A DNA stretch of 64,000 nt from Candidatus Doolittlea endobia. Its GTDB lineage: Bacteria; Pseudomonadota; Gammaproteobacteria; Enterobacterales; Enterobacteriaceae. Positions within the stretch are counted from its first letter, which is position 1. The number at the start of each line of letters is the position of its first letter. The notes beneath the pieces are model-generated. The model was not told where the DNA came from. It did not search any database and worked only from the letters and a program-made list of their open reading frames with translations. The stretch spans positions 186,001 to 250,000 of the forward strand of contig NZ_LN999833.1 of NCBI RefSeq assembly GCF_900039485.1. The letters run 5' to 3'. Position numbers and translations under genes: made by a program. This document shows positions 53,235-63,895 of the stretch, piece after piece.

Positions 53235-54265
53235 ACGCGAGATGGGTGGATAATCGTTTTCGTTCAATTGAGTGCCTTTTAGCAAGAAACGGGATTAGCG
53301 TTTCGTCGTTATCGCCCGTCATAGGAATAGCTGCGGGTTGTTGATGGGATTCACGGCGCAGGATAATAAAATCATCGTTAAGCGACAAGCTGTAAAAGTA
53401 CGGATCATTTAGCAAACGAAAAACTTCAAAATGTGACGTATATTTTTCAAACATCGTTGCGTATGACGGTAGAACGGCGAAGGCATGAAATACCCCAGCG
53501 TAACTGCAGTGCACTTCCTAAGTCCGCGAGTATGAAGGACGGGTTAGCACCGAGGAACAAACGGTCACAACCAATGGGCACCGCCGCACGCAATGCATGC
53601 TGATATATTGTGTTTCAAAATAGGAAAGCAATAAAGATGCGGACGTACGCTTCCCACTAGCATATAGTTAGGATTGAACATAAGATGTTACGGAGTAGAA
53701 GTAGCGGCTAAAGACTTATCACCGATTAGTACATAATTGGTAGCTTCTGTAGTAGTGATGTACTCAAATACGATTTTCAGCGCCGGAAATTGACTGGCAT
53801 AGGCGCCATAGCTTTTCAATAAAGTGCGACTCCCGAAAAAATATTAACGTCTATCACTGTGAATCCTCTATGAATAAGAAGCGGCAGACAGATGGTCTGC
53901 ATGGCATTAATAAAGGATAAACATTGATTATACCATGTTGAATGTTGCTTGTGGCATTGACTGGATACAGTTTATTGGCGGTAACATTTTATGGTGATAT
54001 ATCCATTAATTAGTGTTTGTTTGTCTAACAAATCTGTCAAATAGAAGGTCGTCATACCGGAAGCGAAACTAAAATACGTTCGCGATAGGTTATCACCTGG
54101 GAGAGAGCGTCGTATAATGGGCGGTCAAATTTGAAACAATAATCGCTCGGCCAAAATAGCAGTTAGTGTAAAGTAGCACTGTGCGCAACACGTTATTGTT
54201 TCGCAAATGAATGTGCCAATCGTCCGGATGACAAATTTTCAGTATTTCAGGTTATGTGATCATAG
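53235..54265 (-). pseudogene. pyrC: Remnant of pyrC (dihydroorotase)
   Basis: PyrC closes the dihydroorotate ring in pyrimidine synthesis. Nearly the whole length is readable in pieces: LKICHPDDWHIHLR with the metal-binding His-x-His (near 54250-54210), FGRAIIVSNLT, NKLYPVNAT near 53975-53950, KIVFEHITTTEATNYVLI near 53790-53735, [20 protein letters not shown] near 53690-53630, and a 3' open frame 53514-53191 with PSYATMFEKYTSHFEVFRLL and DNDETLIPFLAKRHS. Many frameshifts and stops separate them. It looks like a relatively recent loss, since so much is still legible. Confidence 0.93.
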
Positions 54266-54375
54266 GGTTGCTCTCCTATTAAACGAAGCATGTCGTTGTG
54301 CATTGTTCCATTATAATCAAGTATAAAATAATCGACGTTATTACATTAAGATCTTGGCAAATCACGACCACACTG

Positions 54376-54408
54376 GAGAAATAAAAGACCCGCTATCTCA
54401 CGCGGGTC
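54376..54408 (-). terminator. Rho-independent terminator of rne
   Basis: On the minus strand GACCCGC and GCGGGTC form a 7-bp GC-rich stem around loop GTGAGATA or its inner part, followed directly by TTTTATTTCT. It begins 14 bases after the rne stop. It is the clearest intrinsic terminator in the window. Confidence 0.85.
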
Positions 54409-54421
54409 TGAGAGTGGAGAC

Positions 54422-57400
54422 TTATAACGGATCCGGTTTATCCGGACGGGTTTTTAATACAGTTGCCTGATGGTCTGCGGTGTGATTTCCAGCAGTGCCA
54501 CGATCGTTGAAACAGTAGTCCGACTGTTTCCAGCTGCTAGCCGGTAACAGAGAGGCCTTATAGGCCGGCGCAGGTGCTTTGGTTATCGGTGCGCTGGCGT
54601 GATGCTTAAAGCGCGTATTAGGGGTTTTCGGCGTGTGAAGTGAAACGCTTTTGACTGCAGTGCAAAGTGCAGTTTGTCCGATTTGGAGAAATGTAGCATC
54701 AGAACATGTAGTGGCTTCCACCGTTTTTTCAAGATGTCGCGCCTCATCTGTTGATGCCGGCGCCAAGCTAGCAAAGCGTTCTTCTTTGTATGAAGCGACA
54801 GGCTGAGATAACGCGGCGGAACACACCTGCGCTTCAACTCTCAGATTAACCGGCAAGTGATCCAGTGCATCCCCATTGTTAGGTTGAGAGAGATCTACAG
54901 CCATCGGCACCATTACGTTACTATCGAAGGTCAACTCGGATTGCACAGGCCGTCGTTGTGCTACTTGATGATCTTCTGTAGCAATAACCACCTGCGGCAC
55001 CTCATTGCTGACCGTCGTCGGTCTGCCTGATTTCCTTGCGGAAAATGCCGTCTGTAGTTGCTGTTCATCAATAGCGACTACTTCTGTAATCTGGGGAATA
55101 CCAGTTGTATCGGCAAACACGTCTTTTTCAATCCGATCGATGGCTGTGACAGGATAACTAATCCACACTTTACCAGAGGCTATTTCCGGCGATACGACCG
55201 CGCTAGTAAGCGGTACAGGCGACGAGAGTGGACAACATCTATCGCGGTAACGGCGACGGCGCTGGCTGTTTACACGCAGATATCGTGGGGAACGCCGTGC
55301 ACGGGTGGGCAAAAACGCCTCACTGTTACGTCCAGAATTAGCATTGCTGGTATTAAGCGATATGCCATTTTTGTCTTGCAGGACGTCGTTACAATCATTA
55401 TTGTCCTGATTTTCTATCGCTGTATTAAACGCGGCAGTAGCGCTTTCTACGGAGGCAGTCTGTGCGGTGGTAGAAAGGATGGGCCGCTCGTCGCCGTGAA
55501 TTTTATGATTTAATACGCGACACTGACGGCGTAGCCGAACTTGGATCGTCTTATTGCCTTCGTCATAGGTGTTACTGCCGTTTGAAGCTATCGCGGGAGC
55601 AGGTTGCGCTTTGATTTCCTGCTCTTCAGGTCGATCCTGACATGATTCGCGACGTGGGTAGAGTTGCGCTTTTTGTGGCTTTTCTTTGACAAGATCACTT
55701 ACTATGCCTGTTTCACGTAGAGTCTGTGAATATTTGCGGCGCGGACCGTCACGTCTATCACGGCAGTCACGGCGGCCCCTCTGTCGGAGTTGATTGCAAC
55801 GATTCTGACTTTCCTGATGATGCGTGGTTCCCGCTTCAACCGGTGTCTCCATAACTACCGCATCGGCAGCTTCAGTTTCCTGTTGTAGCGCAGGCGTGAA
55901 GAGAGATTTAAAACCGTCAACTAGACGACCGAACAGGCTACGCGATGTGCTGGCGCTTGCTGTGCTGAAGGTAGGCGCTGTCGGCATACGATTCGCATCA
56001 GCCGTAGCGGGTTTTTCGCTAATCAACGGTGAATTATGTATTACAAATGCCGACAACGCCGGCTGTTCAGAATGTTTACGATCAGAGGAAGGCTCCTCTG
56101 AGGATTGGGTCATTTCTGCTTCATGCAACTGCGGCAACAAATAACTTAAAGTAAGAACCTCTTCACCTTTTCGAACACGCAGAACTGCATAATGCGGGGT
56201 TTGCATTTGATGATTCGGTACAATAATCGCCCGGACGCCGCCTTGACGCTTTTCAATGGCGTTAACAGCTGCGCGTTTTTCGTTCAGCAAATAAGAGGCG
56301 ATAGGTACTGGCACAATAGCATGCACTTCATGTGTGTTATCTTTTAGCGCTTCTTCTTCAATCAGCCGAAGTATAGAGAGAGAAAGGGATGCATTATCGC
56401 GAATGGCGCCGGTACCGCCGCAGCGGGGACAAACGTGATGGGTTGATTCACCCAATGACGGACTCAGTCTCTGACGGGATAGCTCTAGTAAGCCGAAGCG
56501 AGAAATGCGCCCAATTTGGATGCGAGCACGGTCTTGACGAACCGATTCTCGCAAGCAATTTTCCACCTCGCGTTGGTGGCGCACTGGCGTCATATCGATA
56601 AAATCAATGACAACTAAACCGCCCAAATCTCGCAGACGCAGCTGACGGGCGATTTCATTCGCCGCTTGCAGGTTGGTATTGAAAGCAGTTTCTTCAATAT
56701 CACCACCGCGGGTTGAGCGCGCGGAGTTGATATCAATGGAAGTCAACGCCTCGGTAGTATCGATGATAATGGAGCCACCGGAAGGCAGGCGCACTTCACG
56801 TTGAAAGGCAGATTCAATCTGTGATTCGATCTGGTAATGGCTGAACAAAGGAATTTCTCCTCTGTAAAGCTTAATTTTACTAGTAAAATCAGGGCGACCT
56901 AATGAAACAATGTGCTCTTTTGCTAGATCTAGCACTTTAGGATTATCGATCAGAATTTCGCCGATATCCGGCCGCAAATAATCTCGGAAAGCACGGACAA
57001 TAACATTGCTTTCCTGATGGATCAAGAATGGCGCTGGGCGTTCTTCAGCGGCCTTTTTAATAGCTTGCCAATGTTTGCAACGGAAAGTTAGATCCCATTG
57101 AAGCGCCTCAGCCGACTTTCCGACACCGGCGGTGCGAACGATAAGTCCCATGCCATCTGGAAGATTAAGGGAGGACAAGACTTCTTTCAGCTCGATGCGA
57201 TCATCGCCTTCTATACGGCGTGATATTCCGCCCACTCGCGGATTATTCGGCATTAGCACCAGATAACTACCGGCTAGACTGATAAATGTAGTTAGTGCCG
57301 CACCTTTATTCCCTCGTTCTTCTTTATCAACCTGTACGATAACTTCCTGGCTTTCTCGAAGTACGTCCCTGATATTTGGTCTAGCGTAAGTAGAATATTG

Positions 57401-57640
57401 AGGTGGAAAGTATTCGCTAGAAATTTCTTTAAGAGGAAGGAAACCATGGCGTTCTGCGCCATAATCCACAAACGCTGCTTCCAGGCTGGGTTCAATACGG
57501 ATGATTTTACCCTTATAAATATTGGCTTTTTTTTGTTCATGGCCAGGGCTTTCGATATCTAGGTCATACAGTCTCTGGCCCTCTACCAGAGCGACACGCA
57601 ACTCTTCCTGTTGAGTTGCGTTAATTAACATTCTTTTCAT
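54422..57640 (-). CDS. rne: Ribonuclease E
   Basis: RNase E starts mRNA decay and processes rRNA and tRNA at the inner membrane. The 1072-residue protein is full length. In the catalytic half are the S1 domain ([18 protein letters not shown], about residues 43-60), the two Mg-binding Asp in [14 protein letters not shown] and [12 protein letters not shown] (about 303 and 346), and the Zn-link CPRCGGTG (about 404-411). In the scaffold half are the amphipathic membrane helix ([14 protein letters not shown], about 570-583), Arg-rich RNA-binding stretches, and a C-terminal PNPase-docking end ([11 protein letters not shown]). Keeping the degradosome scaffold intact is unusual for a reduced genome. 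Confidence 0.98.
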   Translation of the reverse strand: MKRMLINATQQEELRVALVEGQRLYDLDIESPGHEQKKANIYKGKIIRIEPSLEAAFVDYGAERHGFLPLKEISSEYFPPQYSTYARPNIRDVLRESQEVIVQVDKEERGNKGAALTTFISLAGSYLVLMPNNPRVGGISRRIEGDDRIELKEVLSSLNLPDGMGLIVRTAGVGKSAEALQWDLTFRCKHWQAIKKAAEERPAPFLIHQESNVIVRAFRDYLRPDIGEILIDNPKVLDLAKEHIVSLGRPDFTSKIKLYRGEIPLFSHYQIESQIESAFQREVRLPSGGSIIIDTTEALTSIDINSARSTRGGDIEETAFNTNLQAANEIARQLRLRDLGGLVVIDFIDMTPVRHQREVENCLRESVRQDRARIQIGRISRFGLLELSRQRLSPSLGESTHHVCPRCGGTGAIRDNASLSLSILRLIEEEALKDNTHEVHAIVPVPIASYLLNEKRAAVNAIEKRQGGVRAIIVPNHQMQTPHYAVLRVRKGEEVLTLSYLLPQLHEAEMTQSSEEPSSDRKHSEQPALSAFVIHNSPLISEKPATADANRMPTAPTFSTASASTSRSLFGRLVDGFKSLFTPALQQETEAADAVVMETPVEAGTTHHQESQNRCNQLRQRGRRDCRDRRDGPRRKYSQTLRETGIVSDLVKEKPQKAQLYPRRESCQDRPEEQEIKAQPAPAIASNGSNTYDEGNKTIQVRLRRQCRVLNHKIHGDERPILSTTAQTASVESATAAFNTAIENQDNNDCNDVLQDKNGISLNTSNANSGRNSEAFLPTRARRSPRYLRVNSQRRRRYRDRCCPLSSPVPLTSAVVSPEIASGKVWISYPVTAIDRIEKDVFADTTGIPQITEVVAIDEQQLQTAFSARKSGRPTTVSNEVPQVVIATEDHQVAQRRPVQSELTFDSNVMVPMAVDLSQPNNGDALDHLPVNLRVEAQVCSAALSQPVASYKEERFASLAPASTDEARHLEKTVEATTCSDATFLQIGQTALCTAVKSVSLHTPKTPNTRFKHHASAPITKAPAPAYKASLLPASSWKQSDYCFNDRGTAGNHTADHQATVLKTRPDKPDPL

Positions 57641-58079
57641 TGTAACATACTCATTTTATGCATTAGCATGCAGCGCTGTGGCAAACGTACGGTCAATCAT
57701 AGACAGACTCATGACTTGGCGCAAAGCCGTTAACCTTACAGTTATCGCTTGCTAAGGGAGGCATGATTGCGATAGTTTGTCCCATGTCTGCAGCTCGCTA
57801 ACTGCTAGATAGCTATTACGTTTTGCCCACTGCCGCGTTTAGGATCAACCAAATTCGAAATTCCTTAATGACGCGTCTTAGACGCGAAAATATGGAAAGT
57901 AAACGTATTATTCCACTGCTGATACGCATATAGCAATATGACTTTAGCCATCGATAAGATGGTTTTTAAAGAACAGCGCAACGAGTTCACCGGACTAAAG
58001 ACCTTTTACCGATGAAACTATAGTTAAGCACAGAAAAAGAAGTAGCGCTATGCTATCAACATATTTAGGGTTTAGGCTC
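57641..58079. other. Divergent leader region between rne and rluC
   Basis: A 440-base gap without coding capacity. In E. coli the rne gene has a long 5' untranslated region through which RNase E controls its own mRNA, and the gap here is long enough to hold one. I could not identify the specific hairpins by eye. The promoters of both genes should lie here. Confidence 0.45.
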
Positions 58080-59048
58080 ATGGATAAAAATAATCCAAGC
58101 GTACATTTTATCACTGTATCTACAAACGAAACCGATCAGCGGATTGATAATTTTTTACGTACGCACCTTAAAGGGACGCCGAAAAGCATAATTTATCGCA
58201 TCGTGCGTACAGGTAAAGTACGCGTCAATAAGAAAAGGGTAAAACCGAAATACAAACTGCAAAACGATGATATAGTGCGTATTCCTCCGGTACGATGTTC
58301 TAACGAAGAACGCCAGCCTATATCTTCCGGAGGGGCTAAAGTTGCTACCTTAAATAAGGCTGTTCTTTACGAAGACGATTATTTATTGATTCTGAACAAG
58401 CCGGCCGGCACAGCAGTACATGGAGGCAGCAGTATCAGCTTCGGTGTTATTGAAGGTTTACGCGCGTTACGCCAAGATGCACGTTTTCTAGAATTAGTTC
58501 ACCGTTTGGATAAAGACACCTCCGGCGTACTGTTGGTGGCCAAAAAGCAGTCGGCGCTGCGTGCGTTGCATGAGCAATTGCGTGCTAAAGAAATGCAAAA
58601 GGATTATCTAGCATTGGTACGCAATCAATGGCAGTCCCATTGTAAAATGGTTACGGCACCGTTGTTAAAAAATATTTTCTCCAGCGGTGAGCGCATTGTA
58701 CGGGTGAACAGCGATGGCAAACCATCGGAAACCCGTTTTAAGATCGAGGAACGGTTTACTTTAGCCACTTTGGTTCGTGCTTGTCCGATAACCGGGCGCA
58801 CCCACCAAATCCGTGTTCATGCCCAACATGCCGGTCATCCAATTGCGTTCGACGATCGTTATGGTGATAACGCGTTCGATCAGCAACTAAAAGGCTGTGG
58901 TCTAAACCGCCTGTTTCTGCACGCAGCCGAGCTGCGGTTCGACCATCCAAATAGTGGCGAAACGTTACGGATAGAAGCGCCGCTGGATGAGTCGTTGCGC
59001 CAGTGCTTGTTGTATTTGCGCGACAATTATAGGTTTGTCGGCAGTTAG
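58080..59048 (+). CDS. rluC: 23S rRNA pseudouridine synthase RluC
   Basis: RluC makes pseudouridine at three positions of 23S rRNA (955, 2504 and 2580 in E. coli). I start it at ATG 58080 (MDKNNPSVHFITV), ten codons inside the open frame, by alignment to the family. An S4 RNA-binding domain (QRIDNFLRTHLKGTPKSIIYR, about residues 21-41) precedes the RluA-type catalytic domain with the active Asp in HRLDKDTSG (about 142-150) and RTHQIRVHAQHAGHPI. At 322 residues it is full length. Its divergent pairing with rne is the enterobacterial arrangement. Confidence 0.97.
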   Translation: MDKNNPSVHFITVSTNETDQRIDNFLRTHLKGTPKSIIYRIVRTGKVRVNKKRVKPKYKLQNDDIVRIPPVRCSNEERQPISSGGAKVATLNKAVLYEDDYLLILNKPAGTAVHGGSSISFGVIEGLRALRQDARFLELVHRLDKDTSGVLLVAKKQSALRALHEQLRAKEMQKDYLALVRNQWQSHCKMVTAPLLKNIFSSGERIVRVNSDGKPSETRFKIEERFTLATLVRACPITGRTHQIRVHAQHAGHPIAFDDRYGDNAFDQQLKGCGLNRLFLHAAELRFDHPNSGETLRIEAPLDESLRQCLLYLRDNYRFVGS

Positions 59049-59059
59049 CGCTTACCGAC

Positions 59060-59250
59060 GTAACAGATTTATTCCTGACGCTATATGTTACAAACCACCA
59101 ATAAAGGCGACACGCTTAATGTGCATTGGAGCTCTGCCCTCTATCGTAAAGAAGCGCGTGATCCTCAATCATCATTTAACTGAAAATCAAACGGAGCGCG
59201 TAAGAAACAAAGGAACGATTTTATACGTCGTTACATTTAAAACTCTGCGA
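59060..59250 (-). pseudogene. yceF: Possible remnant of yceF (Maf-family nucleotide pyrophosphatase)
   Basis: On the minus strand a piece reading EGRAPMHIKRVAFIGGL resembles the conserved C-terminal EGRDPNTLVGLPLIAL region of the Maf-like protein that sits between rluC and yceD on this strand in enterobacteria. Only this block is readable, so the call is weak and leans on position. Confidence 0.35.
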
Positions 59251-59298
59251 TGCTAAGATAAAGCAAGTGCAAATACCCTCTTGACTCCCGCTCCCGTT

Positions 59299-59711
59299 AT
59301 AAAAAAAATCAAATGCCCGTGACCATTGATGCACTATATGCCGCTTTAAAAACCTGTACTATCTTGGTATCCATGCATCTGAGTGAGTAGAATGTGTCGT
59401 TGAATTCCTAGTCAGCGTGAAGATGATAGTGCCTTTCGTTGATGAGCAGTTGTGCAGACGTAAGGATAATCTGTGCTAGCAGTATTGCAATCAGTCGTTC
59501 GCATATTAGGTATATACGATATGTTTAGTCCAGTCATTAGCGATGAATGGGCTGAAGAATTGTCGGAAACGTATGAAGCAATCTACATCAATATATTATT
59601 TCATTGCATATCGCGTCAGTACGTTATCTTGAATACTGTAGGTATTTTCAACGAAATATAGAGGAAAAACCTAACCTATTTGCTATATTAGCCAGTTTAA
59701 AACATAAGTAA
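59299..59711 (+). pseudogene. yceD: Remnant of yceD (DUF177, 23S rRNA accumulation protein)
   Basis: The start codon is ATA (KKIKCPVTIDALYAALK follows), then stops and frameshifts occur. A frame from 59473 reads FSPVISDEWAEELSETYEAI, matching the central region, and the last codons [16 protein letters not shown] are in yet another frame ending at 59711. The block order matches YceD, and the gene lies directly before rpmF as in enterobacteria. Two Cys of the usual CxxC region are not readable. Confidence 0.85.
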
Positions 59712-59725
59712 TCGAGGGCAGGCCC

Positions 59726-59917
59726 ATGGCCGTACAAAAAAACAAACCTACCCGCTCAAAACGGGGCATGCGTCGTTCTCACGACGCACTGACTACTGCC
59801 ATTGTATCAGTAGACAAAATTTCCGGTGAAATCCACCTGCGTCACCACATCACCGCCGGCGGTTTCTACCGCGGTCGTAAAATTATCGCTAAAAGTTTTA
59901 GGGCGATAGCTTCTTGA
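59726..59917 (+). CDS. rpmF: 50S ribosomal protein L32
   Basis: L32 is a small protein of the large ribosomal subunit. [20 protein letters not shown] through [20 protein letters not shown] covers the full family sequence. The usual stop after IAK is absent and the frame runs six codons further (SFRAIAS), into the start of the plsX remnant, giving 63 instead of 57 residues. The extension should be harmless but shows the stop codon has been lost. AGGGCAGGCCC precedes the ATG. It begins the rpmF-fab operon. Confidence 0.96.
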   Translation: MAVQKNKPTRSKRGMRRSHDALTTAIVSVDKISGEIHLRHHITAGGFYRGRKIIAKSFRAIAS

Positions 59918-60845
59918 GACGCCTCACATTTGCATTACCTGCTATAGGAAGCGGCTTCAATCCCGCCGTGACGGCGTCTACAGCCTTGCTGATATTGATC
60001 TCATATCCGCAATTTGCACTGCCTTTTTTCGACAGTCCCACTGTAATACATCTTTTATTAATAACAACTAATCCGTTCTGCTTAAGTGATGCACGGTTAT
60101 TCCCAATACATCGATTATTACTAGTGATACTAAAGCATCGAAGGTCGTGCTCAGTTCTGCATCAGTGCCGTCAATACTGGCGTAAGAATCTGGCGCTAAA
60201 CCCTATGAACGGTATTGAACAGACGGTGCTGATGTGGTTTTACTTCATTATAAGCAGGGCGAAACAGGCTGCTGGTTTTGGGTTCAACGTCGCTTGCGAT
60301 ACTGGAGAAACTTTCCGTGACAGGCGCGGTGATGGCCAAGCAAGGGGTTACCTAATCTGCGTCTGGTATTGTTGAGTATTGGCGAGGAAAGGAGTCTCGA
60401 TCTATTTCAACATGTGACGACGCTTTTACTGAATATTTCGTCGGTTGGTTATGTCAACTATTCTAAAGCTAACACATTATTAATGGAGAACAGATAGCCT
60501 AATCTGTGACAACTTTGTTGATAACGTTACATTAAAAATCATGGAATGAGATAAGAGCTTTCTATCATTGTTAGAATCTTCTTAGAAAGCGGCAGGCAGG
60601 GCTATCTGATGCAATGGGTCAAGCGATGGGCAAACAGTCGCTTGATGCGTTAATTCGTGCAGTTGAATCCCAACCTATATGATAGCGCTTGCCTGATAGG
60701 TTTGCGCAGACTGTTTTCAACAGTCACATTGAAACCAACTAGTGTGCGTTACCAACGATATTGAACAGGCAATGCAAGCGGTGAAGTGGCGAATCCCGGA
60801 GCGGATAGCCGCACGCCTGGATGCGGTACTACTCAAGAGTGATTA
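59914..60845 (+). pseudogene. plsX: Remnant of plsX (phosphate acyltransferase)
   Basis: PlsX makes acyl-phosphate from acyl-ACP for phospholipid synthesis by PlsY. The frame begins [19 protein letters not shown] (family LTLALDVMGGDFGPSV), followed by SYPQFALPFF and STVIHLLL-like pieces. Later frames give YERY.TDGADVVL, the LRLVLLSIGEE block near 60350-60390, VGYVNYSKANTLLMEN near 60440-60490 and IEQAMQAVKWRIPERIAARL just before fabH. More than ten stops or frameshifts are present. It lies between rpmF and fabH as expected. Confidence 0.9.
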
Positions 60846-60852
60846 AGCGTAC

Positions 60853-61806
60853 ATGTTTACAAAGATGCTCGGCACCGGGAGCTATCTTCCGGCAAATATT
60901 AGGTCTAACGCCGACCTGGAAAAAATGATGGATACGTCTGATGAGTGGATCGTTACCCGCACCGGTATTCGCGAACGCCGTATCGCTAGAGCCGATGAAA
61001 CTGTTTCCAGTATGGGGCGCGTTGCTGCTGTACAAGCGCTGACTATGGCCGGCATTGCAGCGGATAAAGTTGGTATGATAATCGTTGCCACCACATCGTC
61101 AAGTCATGCTTTTCCAAGTTCAGCTTGCCAGATTCAGCGCGAACTAAGTATTAATGATTGCATCGCTTTCGATTTAGCAGCAGCCTGCGCCGGTTTCGCT
61201 TACGCGCTAAGCGTGGCGGACAACTACATTAAGAACGGCGCAGTCAAATATGCGCTGGTGGTCGGCTCTGATGCGTTGAGCCATACCTTAGATCCTAAGG
61301 ATCGCGGAACGTTGATTTTATTTGGCGATGGCGCGGGTGCACTGGTGATCGGGCCTTCCGCTGAGCCGGGCATCATCTCCACACACCTGCACGCTGATGG
61401 CCGCTATGGCGATTTGCTAACGCTGCCGTACCATAATCGTCTCGATCCAGCCGCGTCCGCTTACCTGAGCATGTCAGGCAATGAAGTATTTAAAATAGCG
61501 GTGACAGAACTGGCAGATATTGCTGATGAAACGCTCAGCGCCAATGGGCTAGACCACAGTGAACTGGACTGGCTAGTTCCTCATCAGGCTAATCTCCGTA
61601 TTATAACTGCTACCGCTAAACGCATAGGAATGGGTATGGAGAAAGTGGTCGTGACCCTTGACAGGCACGGTAATACTTCGGCCGCTTCTGTTCCGCTGGC
61701 GCTGGACGAAGCAGTGCGCGATGGCCGCATTCAACCGGGACATCTAGTGTTACTTGAAGCATTTGGTGGTGGTTTCACCTGGGGTTCAGCGCTACTACGG
61801 TTTTAA
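60853..61806 (+). CDS. fabH: 3-oxoacyl-ACP synthase III
   Basis: FabH condenses acetyl-CoA with malonyl-ACP to start fatty-acid synthesis. The Cys-His-Asn triad is intact: Cys in [13 protein letters not shown] (about residue 112), His in [11 protein letters not shown] (about 244) and Asn in [15 protein letters not shown] (about 274). At 317 residues it is full length. It starts 8 bases after the plsX remnant and is followed by fabD after 16 bases. Confidence 0.98.
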   Translation: MFTKMLGTGSYLPANIRSNADLEKMMDTSDEWIVTRTGIRERRIARADETVSSMGRVAAVQALTMAGIAADKVGMIIVATTSSSHAFPSSACQIQRELSINDCIAFDLAAACAGFAYALSVADNYIKNGAVKYALVVGSDALSHTLDPKDRGTLILFGDGAGALVIGPSAEPGIISTHLHADGRYGDLLTLPYHNRLDPAASAYLSMSGNEVFKIAVTELADIADETLSANGLDHSELDWLVPHQANLRIITATAKRIGMGMEKVVVTLDRHGNTSAASVPLALDEAVRDGRIQPGHLVLLEAFGGGFTWGSALLRF

Positions 61807-61822
61807 TCGACAGGAAGAAAAA

Positions 61823-62770
61823 ATGACTATTTTCGCTATGGTATTTCCGGGACAAGGTTCCCAAACGGTAGGCATGTTAACAGAGCTAGCGGTAGATTAC
61901 GAGGTAATAGAGGCAACATTCTCCGAAGCGTCTTCCGTCTTAGGTTATGATTTATGGAAAGTGGTGCAGCAAGGTCCGACTGAAGTACTAAACCAAACCT
62001 GGGTGACACAGCCGGCGTTACTAGCATCATCGATAGCTATTTGGCGGATCTGGCAGCAGAAAGGCGGGCGAGCTCCGGCACTTATGGCTGGCCATAGTCT
62101 TGGCGAATATTCCGCATTGGTATGTGCAGGTAGTCTAGATTTTTCTGCGGCAATTGCGCTAGTGGCGCTGCGCGGCAAACTAATGCATGATGCAGTACCA
62201 TCCGGTACTGGTGCGATGTCTGCTATTATCGGTCTAGATAACGAAGCCATCGTTGCCGCCTGTAAACAAGCGGCCAAAGGACAAGTAGTGTCGCCGGTTA
62301 ATTTTAATTCACCGGGGCAAGTGGTTATCGCCGGACATAAAGAAGCAGTGGAGCGTGCCGGTCTGGTTTGTAAGGAAATAGGGGCTAAGCGCACTTTGCC
62401 ACTGCAGATCAGCGTACCATCCCATTGTTTATTGATGAAACCTGCTGCGGAAAAATTGGCGAAAACACTAGAAACGGTAAGATTCTCCGGATTGCAAATT
62501 CCGGTGATTAATAATGTAGATGTGCGCGCGGAGCAACAGCCGACGGCCATCCGTCAGGCGCTGGTGCGTCAACTGTACAGCCCGGTGCGCTGGTCTGAAA
62601 GTGTAGAATATCTTGCATCCCAGGGCGTAGAGATATTGCTAGAAATCGGTCCAGGTCAAGTACTAACTAACCTAACTAAACGAATAAACGGCAACCTATC
62701 TGGAGTGGCGGTAAATGATGTCGCTTCTCTGGCTGTTGCGATCGAAGACTACAATTGGAGTTACAGATGA
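61823..62770 (+). CDS. fabD: Malonyl-CoA:ACP transacylase
   Basis: FabD moves the malonyl group from CoA to ACP. The open frame extends back into fabH, but ATG 61823 (MTIFAMVFPGQGSQTVGML) is the family start and follows AGGAAGA. The nucleophile Ser is in GHSLGEYSALVCAG (about residues 91-104) and the catalytic His in SVPSHCLLMKPAA (about 201). The 315-residue product is a few residues longer than E. coli at its C-terminus. Its stop overlaps the fabG start (ATGA). Confidence 0.98.
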   Translation: MTIFAMVFPGQGSQTVGMLTELAVDYEVIEATFSEASSVLGYDLWKVVQQGPTEVLNQTWVTQPALLASSIAIWRIWQQKGGRAPALMAGHSLGEYSALVCAGSLDFSAAIALVALRGKLMHDAVPSGTGAMSAIIGLDNEAIVAACKQAAKGQVVSPVNFNSPGQVVIAGHKEAVERAGLVCKEIGAKRTLPLQISVPSHCLLMKPAAEKLAKTLETVRFSGLQIPVINNVDVRAEQQPTAIRQALVRQLYSPVRWSESVEYLASQGVEILLEIGPGQVLTNLTKRINGNLSGVAVNDVASLAVAIEDYNWSYR

Positions 62771-63510
62771 ATTTAATGACTTTAAAAGGTAAAATCGCCC
62801 TGGTGACTGGTGCTAGTCGTGGCATCGGCCGTGCAATCTCAGAAACGCTCGCAGATCGAGGGGCAACAGTAATTGGTACTGCAACCAGTAAATTGGGTGC
62901 TGCAACCATCAGCGCTTATCTAGGCGACAGCGGCAAAGGCATGAAATTGGATGTTACTAACAACAATTCAATCGATGCTGTGTTAGAAAAAATACACGCA
63001 GAATTTGGTGATACAGATATTTTAGTGAATAATGTAGGTATTGCAAGTGATAATTTGTTGATGCGTATGAAAGAAGACGAATGGCAGTCTATTCTTGACA
63101 CTAATCTGACCTCCGTATTCCGCATGTCAAAAGCGATAATGAGGGGAATGATGAAAAAGCACTACGGCAGAATAATTACCATTGGTTCTATTGTAGGGTC
63201 CATGGGTAACGCCGGGCAGACAAATTATGCTGCCGCTAAGGCGGGCTTAGTGGGTTTTAGTAAATCGTTAGCTCGTGAGGTTGCTTCGCGTGGTATTACC
63301 GTCAATGTGGTAGCGCCGGGATTTATCGAAACCGATATGACCGAAGCGTTGACAGATGAGCACCGTGCGAGCATTTTGTCTCAGATTCCGGCGAATCGTC
63401 TTGGTTGTCCAAAAGACATTGCCAGTGCTGTCGCTTTTTTCGCTTCTGAAGAGACAACATATATTACCGGCGAAACGATACATGTCAATGGTGGCATGTA
63501 TATGCTATAA
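62767..63510 (+). CDS. fabG: 3-oxoacyl-ACP reductase
   Basis: FabG reduces 3-oxoacyl-ACP with NADPH in the elongation cycle. It is a short-chain dehydrogenase: the cofactor loop is TGASRGIGRAI (about residues 15-25), and the catalytic Ser, Tyr and Lys are in TIGSIVGSMGNAGQTNYAAAK. The NNAG motif reads NNVG here, an unusual but conservative change. ATG 62767 overlaps the fabD stop; a second ATG at 62776 is possible. At 247 residues it is full length. Confidence 0.98.
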   Translation: MNLMTLKGKIALVTGASRGIGRAISETLADRGATVIGTATSKLGAATISAYLGDSGKGMKLDVTNNNSIDAVLEKIHAEFGDTDILVNNVGIASDNLLMRMKEDEWQSILDTNLTSVFRMSKAIMRGMMKKHYGRIITIGSIVGSMGNAGQTNYAAAKAGLVGFSKSLAREVASRGITVNVVAPGFIETDMTEALTDEHRASILSQIPANRLGCPKDIASAVAFFASEETTYITGETIHVNGGMYML

Positions 63511-63661
63511 AAGTATGAAAATCATTTGCGTTATTTGTGGTAAAAGCCGCAGAATGGCATAAAATCGTGGTGCAGCTAGTCGGGTTTGAGTTGCGTCATT
63601 TCAGATTTATATACCACGAAAATCATCGCGTAAGCGAGTTTTGATAGGAAAATATACGAGT

Positions 63662-63895
63662 ATGAGCACTATCGAAGAGAGCGTTAAAGCAATCATCGCC
63701 GAGCAGTTGGGCGTCAAGAAAGAAGAAGTCGTTAATAATGCTTCTTTTGTTGACGACCTCGGAGCTGATTCTCTTGACACCGTTGAGTTAGTTATGGCGC
63801 TGGAAGAAAAGTTCGATACTGAAATTCCGGACGAGGAAGCTGAAAAAATCACTACTGTTCAAGCAGCAATTGATTTCATCCGAAAAAACCGATAG
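63662..63895 (+). CDS. acpP: Acyl carrier protein
   Basis: AcpP carries growing acyl chains on a phosphopantetheine arm attached to the Ser in [13 protein letters not shown] (residue 37 or so). The 77-residue product is almost identical to E. coli over helices I-III; only the last residues differ. The start is ATG 63662, preceded by a 150-base gap from fabG where the usual separate acpP promoter lies. fabF, normally next, is not recognisable in the last 105 bases of the window. Confidence 0.98.
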   Translation: MSTIEESVKAIIAEQLGVKKEEVVNNASFVDDLGADSLDTVELVMALEEKFDTEIPDEEAEKITTVQAAIDFIRKNR

